A DNA stretch of 18,610 nt from Calditrichia bacterium. Its GTDB lineage: Bacteria; Calditrichota; Calditrichia; RBG-13-44-9. This document shows, one piece after another, positions 1 to 8,113 of the stretch. The translations under genes and the position numbers were made by a program. The stretch is from positions 1 to 18,610 of the forward strand of contig JALXCH010000328.1 in assembly GCA_026991005.1 (NCBI GenBank), written 5' to 3'. The notes below the pieces were generated by a model. That model was not told the DNA's origin and did no database searches. It saw nothing but the letters and a program-made list of their open reading frames with translations. The stretch's first letter is position 1, and each line of letters begins with the position of its first letter.

Positions 1-837
1 CATTGGCAACTGGCGGATCGTTCACCGGATTAACGGTGACGTGTACCGTGGCAGTCGCCGTACCACCATTCCCATCGCTGATGGTGTAGGTGAAACTGTC
101 CGTACCATAATAATCATCATCCGGACTATAAGTGATGGTGCCATCTCCATTGTTGACCGCTGTACCGTGGGATGGTGAGCCAACCGAAGTAACAGTTAAG
201 CTATCTCCATCCACATCACTATCGTTGGCCAGCACGTTCACCGTGCCCGGCGTGTCTTCATCAGTCGTTAATACATCATCATTGGCAACTGGCGGATCGT
301 TCACCGGATTAACGGTGACGTGTACCGTGGCAGTCGCCGTACCACCATTCCCATCGCTGATGGTGTAGGTGAAACTGTCCGTACCATAATAATCATCATC
401 CGGACTGTAAGTAATGGTGCCATCTCCATTGTTGACCGCTGTACCGTGGGATGGTGAGCCAACCGAGGTAACAGTTAAACTATCTCCATCCACATCGTTA
501 TCATTAGCCAGCACATTTACCGTGCCGGGCGTGTCTTCATCAGTCGTTAATACATCATCATTGGCAACCGGCGGATCGTTCACCGGATTAACAGTGACGT
601 GTACCGTGGCAGTCGCCGTACCACCATTCCCATCGCTGACGGTGTAGGTGAAACTATCCGTACCATAATAATCATCATCCGGACTGTAAGTGATAGTACC
701 ATCTCCATTGTTGGTTACAACACCATGGGAAGGATTGCTCACGCTGGTCACTGTAAGCTCATCCTCATCGGGATCTGTATCATTGGCCAGCACATTTACC
801 GTGCCCGGCGTGTCTTCATCTGTGGTAAGAGAATCAT
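1..837 (-). repeat. Tandem 279-bp repeats coding for 93-residue adhesin modules (three copies visible)
   Basis: Unit boundaries recur at 1, 280, 559 and 838, exactly 279 bp (93 codons) apart, so the frame is kept. By hand comparison units 1-279 and 280-558 differ at about 11 positions, and their first 127 bases are identical. The third unit (559-837) matches closely over its first 145 bases or so, which encode the C-terminal part of the module. It is much more diverged in the rest, apart from the last part around the LANDxD segment. The two repeats further upstream in the gene (about 1127-1684) are related only at protein level. The array continues past the left edge, so its full copy number is unknown. 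Confidence 0.95.
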
Positions 838-2212
838 CGTTGGCTATGGGGTCATCATTTACATTTTCAACCGTTAAAGTATAGGTTTGGGTGTCCACAT
901 CACGGGTAACCCCATCAGACACCTGGACAGTTACTGTGTGGGAGCCGACATCATCGTTTCCCGGGGTTCCACTGATTAGCCCTGTGGAACTATTGATACT
1001 CAAAAATGCTGGTGCTGTGGTTAAAGAATAAGTCAGGGCATCCCCATCGGGATCAGTCGCAGTTACCTGATACTGATACAACTGTCCCTGAGTTGCAGTA
1101 GTATCGGGGGTGGAGGTGATTACCGGGGGATCGTTCACCGGATTTACCGTTAGATAAACCATTGCCGAATCGTATGCACCATTTCCATCAGATATCACAT
1201 AAGAGAAGCTGTCTGCCCCGTTGAAATTCGTATCCGGTGTATAAGTGACGGTGCCATCTTCATTCTCCACTACCGTTCCATGCACCGGGGTTCCCAGATT
1301 GTACACATAAATACTGTCTTCATCGGGATCACTATCATTGTTCAGTACATCAATTGTAACGGAATTATCTTCATCGGTTGTCACCGTATCATTCACTGCG
1401 ATGGGCGGGTCATTGGTATTAATAACGGTGATGTACACAGTGGCCGTGTCATAACCGGTATCGCCATCATATATTTCATAAAAGAAACTATCTGCTCCAG
1501 AAAAACCCGCATTGGGTGTATAAGTAATCGTACCATCGTCATTGTTGATGGCAGTTCCATTTACCGGATTCCCTACCGAAGACACCATAAGTGTATCACC
1601 ATCAGGATCGCTATCATTGGCCAATACGTTAACCGTAACGGCCGTTCCTTGATTGGTCGTAGCAGTATCATTGACTGCCGTAGGTGCCTGGTTATTGGTA
1701 GGGGCTTCGTAATGGATAATCAAGGTATCATCACCAGTAAAAGTATAACTACTGGTAGTAAACATATCCTGCCCATTAATAGTCAACACCCCCTGGGAAC
1801 CAGTACCGGAAGGAAATGAAGATAAATCCCAGGTTACAGTCCCACTTCCACCATTTGTACGATAAACAACCAGTTCCCATTCATTTGGTGTTTTTGTATT
1901 CGAACGATAATCTTTTGCTAAATTATTGAAGAAAGGGTTACTAGGATCGTGGATTAAAAGAGAGGTGTAAAAGCCTCCTCCAGGTCCCGGAGCCGGATAA
2001 ACTTGATCCACACCTGGATCAAAATTATCTGTAGCCCCAATTTTTGTCCCCAAATTAAAATTGTATGTATTTGAATTGAATGTCACCACAATAGGAATGT
2101 CCCATTCACTTGTTACCGGCGTTCCAGCAATTGCCATATTGGGAATGAATCCGAATAATAGCAAAAGCAGAGAAACCGTAGTTATTAATCTAACGGTTAA
2201 GGTTTTTCGCAT
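1..2212 (-). CDS. Secreted cadherin-like tandem-repeat adhesin (tandem-95 type), partial: C-terminus beyond the left edge
   Basis: An open frame of 737 codons starts at ATG 2212 and runs off the window without a stop. Residues 1-29 are a signal peptide with a long Leu stretch ending AIA|G. Residues about 36-170 form a beta-rich domain with a WELVV...GG..TVTW core that resembles one in the neighbouring M6-like protein. Then come about 93-residue Ig/cadherin-like repeats at roughly 177-270, 271-362, 454-547, 548-640 and 641-733, with a new copy starting at 734. Each has the pattern TTDEDTPGTVNVLAND, DGTITYSPDDDYYGTDSFTY and VNPVNDPP; the acidic DxDxDGD loops suggest calcium binding. Residues 363-453 are a different, dystroglycan/He_PIG-type cadherin-like domain (ATDPDGDALTYSL). 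Family knowledge points to a surface adhesin or filamentous protein. A T9SS sorting tail would be expected past the edge but cannot be seen. The gene lies 61 bp downstream of the M6-like gene on the same strand with no terminator between them. Confidence 0.93.
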   Translation of the reverse strand, partial: MRKTLTVRLITTVSLLLLLFGFIPNMAIAGTPVTSEWDIPIVVTFNSNTYNFNLGTKIGATDNFDPGVDQVYPAPGPGGGFYTSLLIHDPSNPFFNNLAKDYRSNTKTPNEWELVVYRTNGGSGTVTWDLSSFPSGTGSQGVLTINGQDMFTTSSYTFTGDDTLIIHYEAPTNNQAPTAVNDTATTNQGTAVTVNVLANDSDPDGDTLMVSSVGNPVNGTAINNDDGTITYTPNAGFSGADSFFYEIYDGDTGYDTATVYITVINTNDPPIAVNDTVTTDEDNSVTIDVLNNDSDPDEDSIYVYNLGTPVHGTVVENEDGTVTYTPDTNFNGADSFSYVISDGNGAYDSAMVYLTVNPVNDPPVITSTPDTTATQGQLYQYQVTATDPDGDALTYSLTTAPAFLSINSSTGLISGTPGNDDVGSHTVTVQVSDGVTRDVDTQTYTLTVENVNDDPIANDDSLTTDEDTPGTVNVLANDTDPDEDELTVTSVSNPSHGVVTNNGDGTITYSPDDDYYGTDSFTYTVSDGNGGTATATVHVTVNPVNDPPVANDDVLTTDEDTPGTVNVLANDNDVDGDSLTVTSVGSPSHGTAVNNGDGTITYSPDDDYYGTDSFTYTISDGNGGTATATVHVTVNPVNDPPVANDDVLTTDEDTPGTVNVLANDSDVDGDSLTVTSVGSPSHGTAVNNGDGTITYSPDDDYYGTDSFTYTISDGNGGTATATVHVTVNPVNDPPVAN

Positions 2213-2219
2213 GTTTATT

Positions 2220-2225
2220 CCTCCT
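2220..2225 (-). promoter_or_regulatory. Ribosome binding site of the adhesin gene
   Basis: A perfect AGGAGG on the minus strand lies 7 bases before ATG 2212. It fixes the start of the partial adhesin gene, and the signal peptide begins directly after it. Confidence 0.8.
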
Positions 2226-2273
2226 GAAAATTTATCCTTCAATTTATTTCCGATTTTTATTAATAAGGTTCAA

Positions 2274-5200
2274 TTATTTCAATAGCATCATTTTCTTAAT
2301 AGCAACTTTATCGCCTGCTTTCAGACGGTAGAAATAAATTCCCGAAGGAACTTTGTGACCCTGTGCGTCCTTCGCATCCCAGATGACTTCGTACACGCCG
2401 GGTTTGCGATTTTCATTCAGTAAGGTGATTACGCGTTGCCCCAGAATATTGAAAATCTCCAATTTCACCTTACCCGGTTTATCAATCGCAAAACGAATAT
2501 GGGTCGTGGGATTAAAGGGATTGGGGTAATTGGCATAAAGGGTAAACTTCTTAACCGGAAAACCTGGCAGATTCAGGCCCATTGCTCCCGGAGGTGGCGG
2601 TGGAGTGCTTCCAAATTTAGCCACAAACTCCTGCCACTGGGGTTGATTCTCAAGCCCCTGAGCCACCGGAGCTGATGTTAACGCTCCTGAGGACACCGTT
2701 AAATCGCAATCCTGATAAGCCGCAATCCAATACCCTTCCCCGGGTACCAGCGTAGTTGTGGCGTAATACTGCTCGGTGCTGTGGTTATATCCATAAGTAA
2801 TCAAAATGGAACCATCGGGATTATCATTGGGATTGGAGAAATCCACCGAATCGTACAATGCCCCAATCATATGCCATCCCTGCGTATAATGCCCGGAATA
2901 GCTATTTAATGCTGTTCCACTAATGGTGCTACTACTGGAATTGTAAAAGGCTAACCAGTATCCCACACCGGTAGAAAGGTTAGATACTGCTTTATAGGAC
3001 TGACTCGCGTTATCCCATTTGTAAGCAATCAAGGCATCGGGGAATAGGGTAGAGACCGAACTATCTGCCGGTGTTACAGGAAGGGAAACCATATACCACC
3101 CTGCATCCGGGAAATTATAGTTGAAAGACACTTCGTTTTGATAGGTATAATGGATAGTTGCCACTCCATCTCCGGAGAGAGCCAAACTATCCGTGGTTCG
3201 CATATCATAACTCTGTCCATTCCATTCTATACTGAAATAACCCACGGCAGGTAAACTATCCGGTACCCAGGTGAGGGTGAAATTGCCACCGCCGGTATTC
3301 ACAATGTGGAGTTCCCAATCTTTACTGGCAGTAAAAGGAGACGCCCAATTCTTAATATCGGTAGAAAGGTAATTGGGTACGGCAGTGATGTAGAAATACG
3401 AATCGAATTCCGTACCGGAAACCGTTGTGGCCACATCCATTCCCGAATCATACCCATCCGTGGCGTTTTTATCTCCACCGAAATATCGTACCATACTCAA
3501 GGAATCGTTGGCTACGGTCATGGGTACCTGCCAGGTTTCAAACAGTCGGATAAATAAAGATAGGCGGGTGGTATCTTCCAGAATTCCGGAAGTGCTATCC
3601 GTCACTACAATTTTCACATCGTAGTGTCCAGTTGCCGTAGTATCCGGAATATCCAATAACTCGGTAAATCCATCGTCAGTGGAATCCAGAAGTGTTACAT
3701 AACGCGTCGCCTGCACCACAACCGCATCCAGTGAATCCAGCAAACTGGTTGTCACCAATACCACCTGAGAAGCAAGGTAAGTATCGATCTCTTCAAACAC
3801 ACTAATTGTCTCGCCCGCTTTGTAAGTGGATTTGTCCAGACTGGCGGAACGAATCGAGGCATGTACTTTTCTCATTTCTACCGGAACAGTAACCAGCGTA
3901 TCGTAGGGATCATTCGAAGCAATTTTAATCCATCCATTATAAACTCCAGAAGCCATTCCAGTCCCATCTAAAGTAACCAGTACCGGCAAGCTATCTCCCG
4001 CAGCAACGGAATCTGACAGAGGCGATTCACTCAACCATCCCGAAGAGGAATCTGAAATAGAGAAACCCAATTTCAGCGTGCCCACATTTTTAATCCACAG
4101 TGTATCCACCACACTACTTTCGCCTACTACAAATTCCGAGATAGAAGCAGGATTCACTTCAATTTCCGGCATAGGTGGTTTCACTCCCAGTATCACTGGT
4201 CCAAAGGTTTGTGGTGCTACATAAATAGCGCCGTAAGGCCAGTCCGCATTGTGGTTATAATAATGATTCAGATAGGTATATCCATCATATTCGGTAATAA
4301 AAAGCCCAATAGTATCTCCCATACTGGCTGTAAGCATACTATTTTGCAAATCAATATCGATTTCCCATACCATATGGCCACTGGCAATAGAAGCATTTGC
4401 CGAGACACCCGTGGGCCACAACACATTGGGTTCGAAATTAATACTATCCGGATACGCACCATAAGTCGGTTTAAATCGTATTTTAATAGAATCTGTATTC
4501 TCATACGTAATTATAAATGCACCTTCAGTGGTCGTAGCGGTTGGATCCCAAGTTTTGCTAAAATCGTCATCGAACCAGATATCAATTTCGTTATCATCCG
4601 CATCATGAGTATTGTTGGGATCGTCCAGCGCGATGTACAAATGATTTTCACTATTTTTCATATAGACAAAAATGGAATCCAGAGAAGTATCGGACTGCAC
4701 GGCAAACCGTACCGCATCATCCCATTCGTTTGCACTTAACACACCATCCAGTACAGGTATAAAACCAGAGTAATTCAATTGTTTTGTAAGCACACTGTCG
4801 GCAGTAGGAGTGGCCGAAATTTCATGGGTATAAGGACTTTCGGTGGTGTCGTTATAAAAAGCAGTAAGCACATAATAATAGGTAGAATCATTATGTACGG
4901 TTGTGTCAATGTAATCTTCATGATCGCTGTAAGTTCGATTGGACACATCTACATCAGCAATAAGGGTGTAGGGTCCACCCGGGGTAGTACTGCGATAAAT
5001 ACGATAACTTACCAGGGTATCGGTTCGACTTCCATTTACCTGCTGAGAACTAGCTGGTTCATCCCAGGTAAGGGGTATCATCCCATTGAAATAACTCCCG
5101 CCAACCACATCTCGAGGAGCAGGTTTTGGTAATTTATCATTATAAAATTTCATAATAAGTCGAAAGGCATCCTGTTTAGTGTGGAGTGGTGTATTATCCA

Positions 5201-7142
5201 CCAATCCACCGAATTCGTAACTGCTACCAATTGTTTTATAAGACTCTCCATCATAAGCAATCGAAATGTAATAGGAAATATCCGGGTTTTCGAAAATGGC
5301 AATCGAGCCATTCTGAGGGGCCAGACGATCGACAGCATTATTCTCTCCATTATAAGAAAATTCCAGAGAATCCATAAACGTACCTTCAACCCCCTCCACT
5401 TTATACAAGTCATCCCTGGCTTTATTTGTCCCCCCAACATTGAATTTAGTGTGGAAAGAAGTTTGGGGATCATCCCGGAAAGTATTTCCACCTTCCATAT
5501 AAACTTTTTTTCCGGGTAAATTCAAAAAAGAATCCAGCACAGCAGCTTCTGTATCACTAATTACATGGTTATTGGGATACATTCCCAGAGCAATAAAAAT
5601 ATATTCATATCGTTGTAAACTATCCGGATCTATTAACAATATTTCCGGTGTAGTATCCACAACATAACCAGAGTCTTCCAGAAACGTTTTAAAATACTGA
5701 CCGGAGATGGGAGTTGCATCTGGTTCCCAGACCAAAGCTGTTCCCGTCCAGCTAAAAGCATGGGTTAACTGAATATCGGCAGAAATATTTCCTCCGCTTT
5801 CATTAATATTTGTGATAGAAACATAAGTATCGTTTCCAGCATAATCCTTAGAACTGGGTGTTGAACTAGAATTAAAAGTATGATTATTTGTACTGCCCGG
5901 GAAGGGATCACCATCATTACCATTATCGTGAGCTCTCTCTAATTTCCACTCTCCATCGGCCTGTTCTAAAGCAATGAAATAATGACCTTTTGTGGTATTC
6001 CCGGGATAATATGGATAACGGTTCGGTGGGGTAGAAGTTACCGATTCATCTACATGATAAATCAGCAGTCCTTTCCCCGGAAGGTAAGCATCATATCCGG
6101 TCTGCTGGCGGTTCTCCAGTAAAAAATACTGGTTTCCGGGAATCCCGTTGGTCCAAACACGGTACACAATCCCGGTATCCTCCACTGCGGGAATGGTCAG
6201 ACTGGTATCGTTTGTTAGCACGATAGGAGTAAGATACCCCATTTGCCAGCGACTCCAGGCATCCGGCATTGCGGGATAGGCTCCCAAACCACTAGGGCCA
6301 TTCCAGTTTCCTGTCGCCATCAAACTCCAATCTCCCAGTCCGCCAGCCTTTTGGCGCCAATCCCATAACACGGGAATATTAAAGAGATATTCCGCCATTA
6401 TTCTAGCGAATACCCCAATGGTCATATCACCAGGAGAATTCCAGTATTCGGGCTCCAGGGTAAAATGATCGATCGTCACTCCATCCAGAGTCAGGGCAGA
6501 ATTGAGAACTCCATAATCAGAAAGGAAATCAGTGCTATCCCCGGTAAATTCCGCTCCCGAACCAGCATGAATAATGAAAATTAAATCCACATCTCCGTCA
6601 TTATCATTATCATATTGGGAATAATCTACATAGGGATCGGCAGCCAGAATCGCTTCCTCCGCCAATTTCTGGGCATTGTTGGGGTAAGTTCCCCAACCGT
6701 TATCGGAACCCACATAATACATTAGCGTTTCGGCTGCTGTAAACCATCGCAACGAACTCGGCATATTAATTGTAGTTAACGTGAAATTCCCGTAGGAGAC
6801 CTCAGACCAATAATGCTTTAAATTGCCAAGGCTGTTTCCAAACAGTAAACTGTCGTACGTGGAAGAATCGGTTTGTGCTGGCTTATCTGGAAAATCAATC
6901 AAAATTGCCAGCGCTTTGAAAGTCCCTGAAAATCCTTTATACTCGGAATCGATATCCAGGGTCTGTACATTCTCTTCCCCATATGTCGCTTTCAACTGTC
7001 TCTCTAAAAATTGGGGTGCAGGAATTTCACCGTTGTTCACTCTTTTTAATAATTGTGGCGCAGGGCCAATTGCAAATATTACGGAGGGAATTATTAAAAG
7101 GAGTAAAAGCAAAATGAACTTGCCAGGTAAAAATCTTTCCAT
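2274..7142 (-). CDS. Very large secreted M6-peptidase-like multidomain protein with T9SS sorting domain; catalytic zinc motif missing
   Basis: 1622 residues. Start ATG 7142 has a perfect AGGAGG at 7149-7154. Domains in order: signal peptide 1-24; M6 peptidase-like domain about 70-460, with the family's calcium-type loop (DNDNDGDVD, 179-187), IHAGSGAEF and GLGDWSLMATGNWNG (268-282); an alpha/beta domain about 465-670 resembling flavodoxin/GATase-like modules of FCB secreted proteins; fibronectin type III about 678-780; CBM9/DOMON-like sugar-binding fold about 790-985; Ig-like domains about 990-1195; a beta domain 1203-1335 shared with the adjacent adhesin; two copies of a GW.M...GYW module about 1347-1410 and 1422-1480; T9SS type A sorting domain about 1531-1622 (NYPNPFNPTT, LGQRV, VPSGIYFYRL). 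At 246-261, where family members carry HEXXHxxGxPDLYD, it reads ARIMAEYLFNIPVLWD, with no zinc-binding His. It is therefore probably not an active peptidase and may be a binding or scaffold protein. It sits upstream of, and probably is co-transcribed with, the adhesin. Confidence 0.93.
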   Translation of the reverse strand: MERFLPGKFILLLLLLIIPSVIFAIGPAPQLLKRVNNGEIPAPQFLERQLKATYGEENVQTLDIDSEYKGFSGTFKALAILIDFPDKPAQTDSSTYDSLLFGNSLGNLKHYWSEVSYGNFTLTTINMPSSLRWFTAAETLMYYVGSDNGWGTYPNNAQKLAEEAILAADPYVDYSQYDNDNDGDVDLIFIIHAGSGAEFTGDSTDFLSDYGVLNSALTLDGVTIDHFTLEPEYWNSPGDMTIGVFARIMAEYLFNIPVLWDWRQKAGGLGDWSLMATGNWNGPSGLGAYPAMPDAWSRWQMGYLTPIVLTNDTSLTIPAVEDTGIVYRVWTNGIPGNQYFLLENRQQTGYDAYLPGKGLLIYHVDESVTSTPPNRYPYYPGNTTKGHYFIALEQADGEWKLERAHDNGNDGDPFPGSTNNHTFNSSSTPSSKDYAGNDTYVSITNINESGGNISADIQLTHAFSWTGTALVWEPDATPISGQYFKTFLEDSGYVVDTTPEILLIDPDSLQRYEYIFIALGMYPNNHVISDTEAAVLDSFLNLPGKKVYMEGGNTFRDDPQTSFHTKFNVGGTNKARDDLYKVEGVEGTFMDSLEFSYNGENNAVDRLAPQNGSIAIFENPDISYYISIAYDGESYKTIGSSYEFGGLVDNTPLHTKQDAFRLIMKFYNDKLPKPAPRDVVGGSYFNGMIPLTWDEPASSQQVNGSRTDTLVSYRIYRSTTPGGPYTLIADVDVSNRTYSDHEDYIDTTVHNDSTYYYVLTAFYNDTTESPYTHEISATPTADSVLTKQLNYSGFIPVLDGVLSANEWDDAVRFAVQSDTSLDSIFVYMKNSENHLYIALDDPNNTHDADDNEIDIWFDDDFSKTWDPTATTTEGAFIITYENTDSIKIRFKPTYGAYPDSINFEPNVLWPTGVSANASIASGHMVWEIDIDLQNSMLTASMGDTIGLFITEYDGYTYLNHYYNHNADWPYGAIYVAPQTFGPVILGVKPPMPEIEVNPASISEFVVGESSVVDTLWIKNVGTLKLGFSISDSSSGWLSESPLSDSVAAGDSLPVLVTLDGTGMASGVYNGWIKIASNDPYDTLVTVPVEMRKVHASIRSASLDKSTYKAGETISVFEEIDTYLASQVVLVTTSLLDSLDAVVVQATRYVTLLDSTDDGFTELLDIPDTTATGHYDVKIVVTDSTSGILEDTTRLSLFIRLFETWQVPMTVANDSLSMVRYFGGDKNATDGYDSGMDVATTVSGTEFDSYFYITAVPNYLSTDIKNWASPFTASKDWELHIVNTGGGNFTLTWVPDSLPAVGYFSIEWNGQSYDMRTTDSLALSGDGVATIHYTYQNEVSFNYNFPDAGWYMVSLPVTPADSSVSTLFPDALIAYKWDNASQSYKAVSNLSTGVGYWLAFYNSSSSTISGTALNSYSGHYTQGWHMIGALYDSVDFSNPNDNPDGSILITYGYNHSTEQYYATTTLVPGEGYWIAAYQDCDLTVSSGALTSAPVAQGLENQPQWQEFVAKFGSTPPPPPGAMGLNLPGFPVKKFTLYANYPNPFNPTTHIRFAIDKPGKVKLEIFNILGQRVITLLNENRKPGVYEVIWDAKDAQGHKVPSGIYFYRLKAGDKVAIKKMMLLK

Positions 7143-7266
7143 AAAGAACCTCCTTGCAATATATAATTATTCTGATATTTTATTTGCATATATCATGAAA
7201 TGATAAATGATGTTCTTTCCCCTGCAAAATAACAAGTTGAATATATAAGGAGTATAGTGTAATCCG

Positions 7267-7280
7267 GTGAGATATATCAC
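7267..7280. promoter_or_regulatory. CRP/FNR-family-like operator (GTGA-N6-TCAC)
   Basis: GTGA and TCAC half-sites flank a 6-bp centre in the 281-bp divergent region between the M6-like gene and ktrA. This is the core layout recognised by CRP/FNR-superfamily regulators. It lies 125 bp upstream of the M6-like start and about 87 bp upstream of the ktrA -35 box. A single 8-bp match can occur by chance, and no regulator gene is in the window. Confidence 0.35.
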
Positions 7281-7366
7281 GACACTTTTTTTTGATTATT
7301 AAAAAACTTTCGTTCCCGTTGCGGTCCCACATACTTCGGTTTCGTAAAAACGAATCTTGAAAAGAT

Positions 7367-7395
7367 TTGAATCCACACCAAATACCATGTATATT
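7367..7395 (+). promoter_or_regulatory. Sigma70-type promoter for ktrA and downstream genes
   Basis: TTGAAT (7367-7372) and TATATT (7390-7395) are separated by exactly 17 bp, close to the TTGACA/TATAAT consensus. Transcription would start near 7402, giving a leader of about 22 nt before ATG 7424. This rules out the longer reading frame that begins inside the -35 box. Confidence 0.6.
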
Positions 7396-7423
7396 TTTCG
7401 CAATCATATTTGGGTGCAAAACG

Positions 7424-8113
7424 ATGAAGAAATTTGCTATTCTGGGATTAGGAACTTTCGGAGAAAGCGTAGCAAAATCTCTAACGGAGAAAGGAGCCGA
7501 GGTTATTGCTGTGGATAAGGATATGTCCCGGGTAGAGGATATTCAGGATTACGTTTCCGTGGCCGTGCGCCTGGATAGTACCGACGAAAACGCATTAATT
7601 GCCCAGGGCATCCACGAAGTAGATGTAGCCGTGGTATGCATCGGGGAGGATTTCGAATCCAATTTGCTTACTTCTGTAATTCTGAAACAACTGGGTGTTC
7701 CCAAAGTTATCACCCGCGCAACCAAAACGATTGAAGAGAAAATTCTTAAAGCGGTGGGAATCGACCGGGTTGTGGTACCCGAACAGGAAGTGGGAGAAAA
7801 ACTGGCTTACACACTGATGCATCCCCATCTCAAAGAAATTTTCTACCTGGCGGGACCTTACACCATTGCCGAAATTGATGCCCCGAAGATGTTTGTGGGA
7901 AAATCTCTGGAAGAATTGCAATTGCGCTCCCGTTTCGGTCTGAACCTAATTACCATTCGCAAAAAAGAGACCGTGCTCAGCGATACCGGGACTCCCACGG
8001 AAAAAGAAACCGTGATTATGCCCGACGCTAAAACTGTCATCGAAGAGAACGACGTTCTCATCCTGGTTGGGAAAAAGAGTGATTTAAACAAACTGTTAAA
8101 CCGAAGTGAATAA
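7424..8113 (+). CDS. ktrA: KtrA-type potassium uptake regulator (TrkA-N plus TrkA-C, RCK protein)
   Basis: 229 residues, the usual length for single-unit KtrA/RCK proteins. The N-terminal Rossmann (RCK-N) domain starts KKFAILGLGTFGES, with the GxGxxG nucleotide loop at 8-13 and the acidic residue D31 ending the second strand (VIAVD). The pattern DSTDENALIAQGI...VDVAVVCIG.D...S is typical of the family. The C-terminal RCK-C domain spans about 138-225. Such proteins form cytoplasmic rings that bind ATP/ADP or NAD(H) and gate a KtrB/TrkH potassium channel; the RCK-C domain binds c-di-AMP in some species. No channel gene is in the window. Start 7424 is chosen because MKKFAILG is the family's normal N-terminus and the promoter lies just upstream; the Shine-Dalgarno is weak. 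The stop overlaps the next gene, indicating an operon. Confidence 0.93.
   Translation: MKKFAILGLGTFGESVAKSLTEKGAEVIAVDKDMSRVEDIQDYVSVAVRLDSTDENALIAQGIHEVDVAVVCIGEDFESNLLTSVILKQLGVPKVITRATKTIEEKILKAVGIDRVVVPEQEVGEKLAYTLMHPHLKEIFYLAGPYTIAEIDAPKMFVGKSLEELQLRSRFGLNLITIRKKETVLSDTGTPTEKETVIMPDAKTVIEENDVLILVGKKSDLNKLLNRSE

Noticed and set aside
132..877. Plus-strand open frames of 64-92 residues with near-identical repeated translations
   Set aside because: They are antisense images of the 279-bp adhesin repeats; the minus-strand frame is open throughout, with a signal peptide and a clean ribosome site.
4209..4739. A 176-residue plus-strand frame inside the M6-like gene
   Set aside because: It is antisense to a domain-rich, ribosome-site-supported coding frame and is rich in Ile and Arg in the manner of shadow frames.
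7341..7354. A 5-bp hairpin (TTCGT-AAAA-ACGAA) upstream of the ktrA promoter
   Set aside because: It is short, lies before the promoter so would not be in the mRNA, and has no partner site; too little to call an operator.
7367..7423. A 19-residue N-terminal extension of KtrA from the TTG at 7367
   Set aside because: That codon lies inside the predicted -35 box, and family proteins begin at the Rossmann strand starting MKKFAILG.
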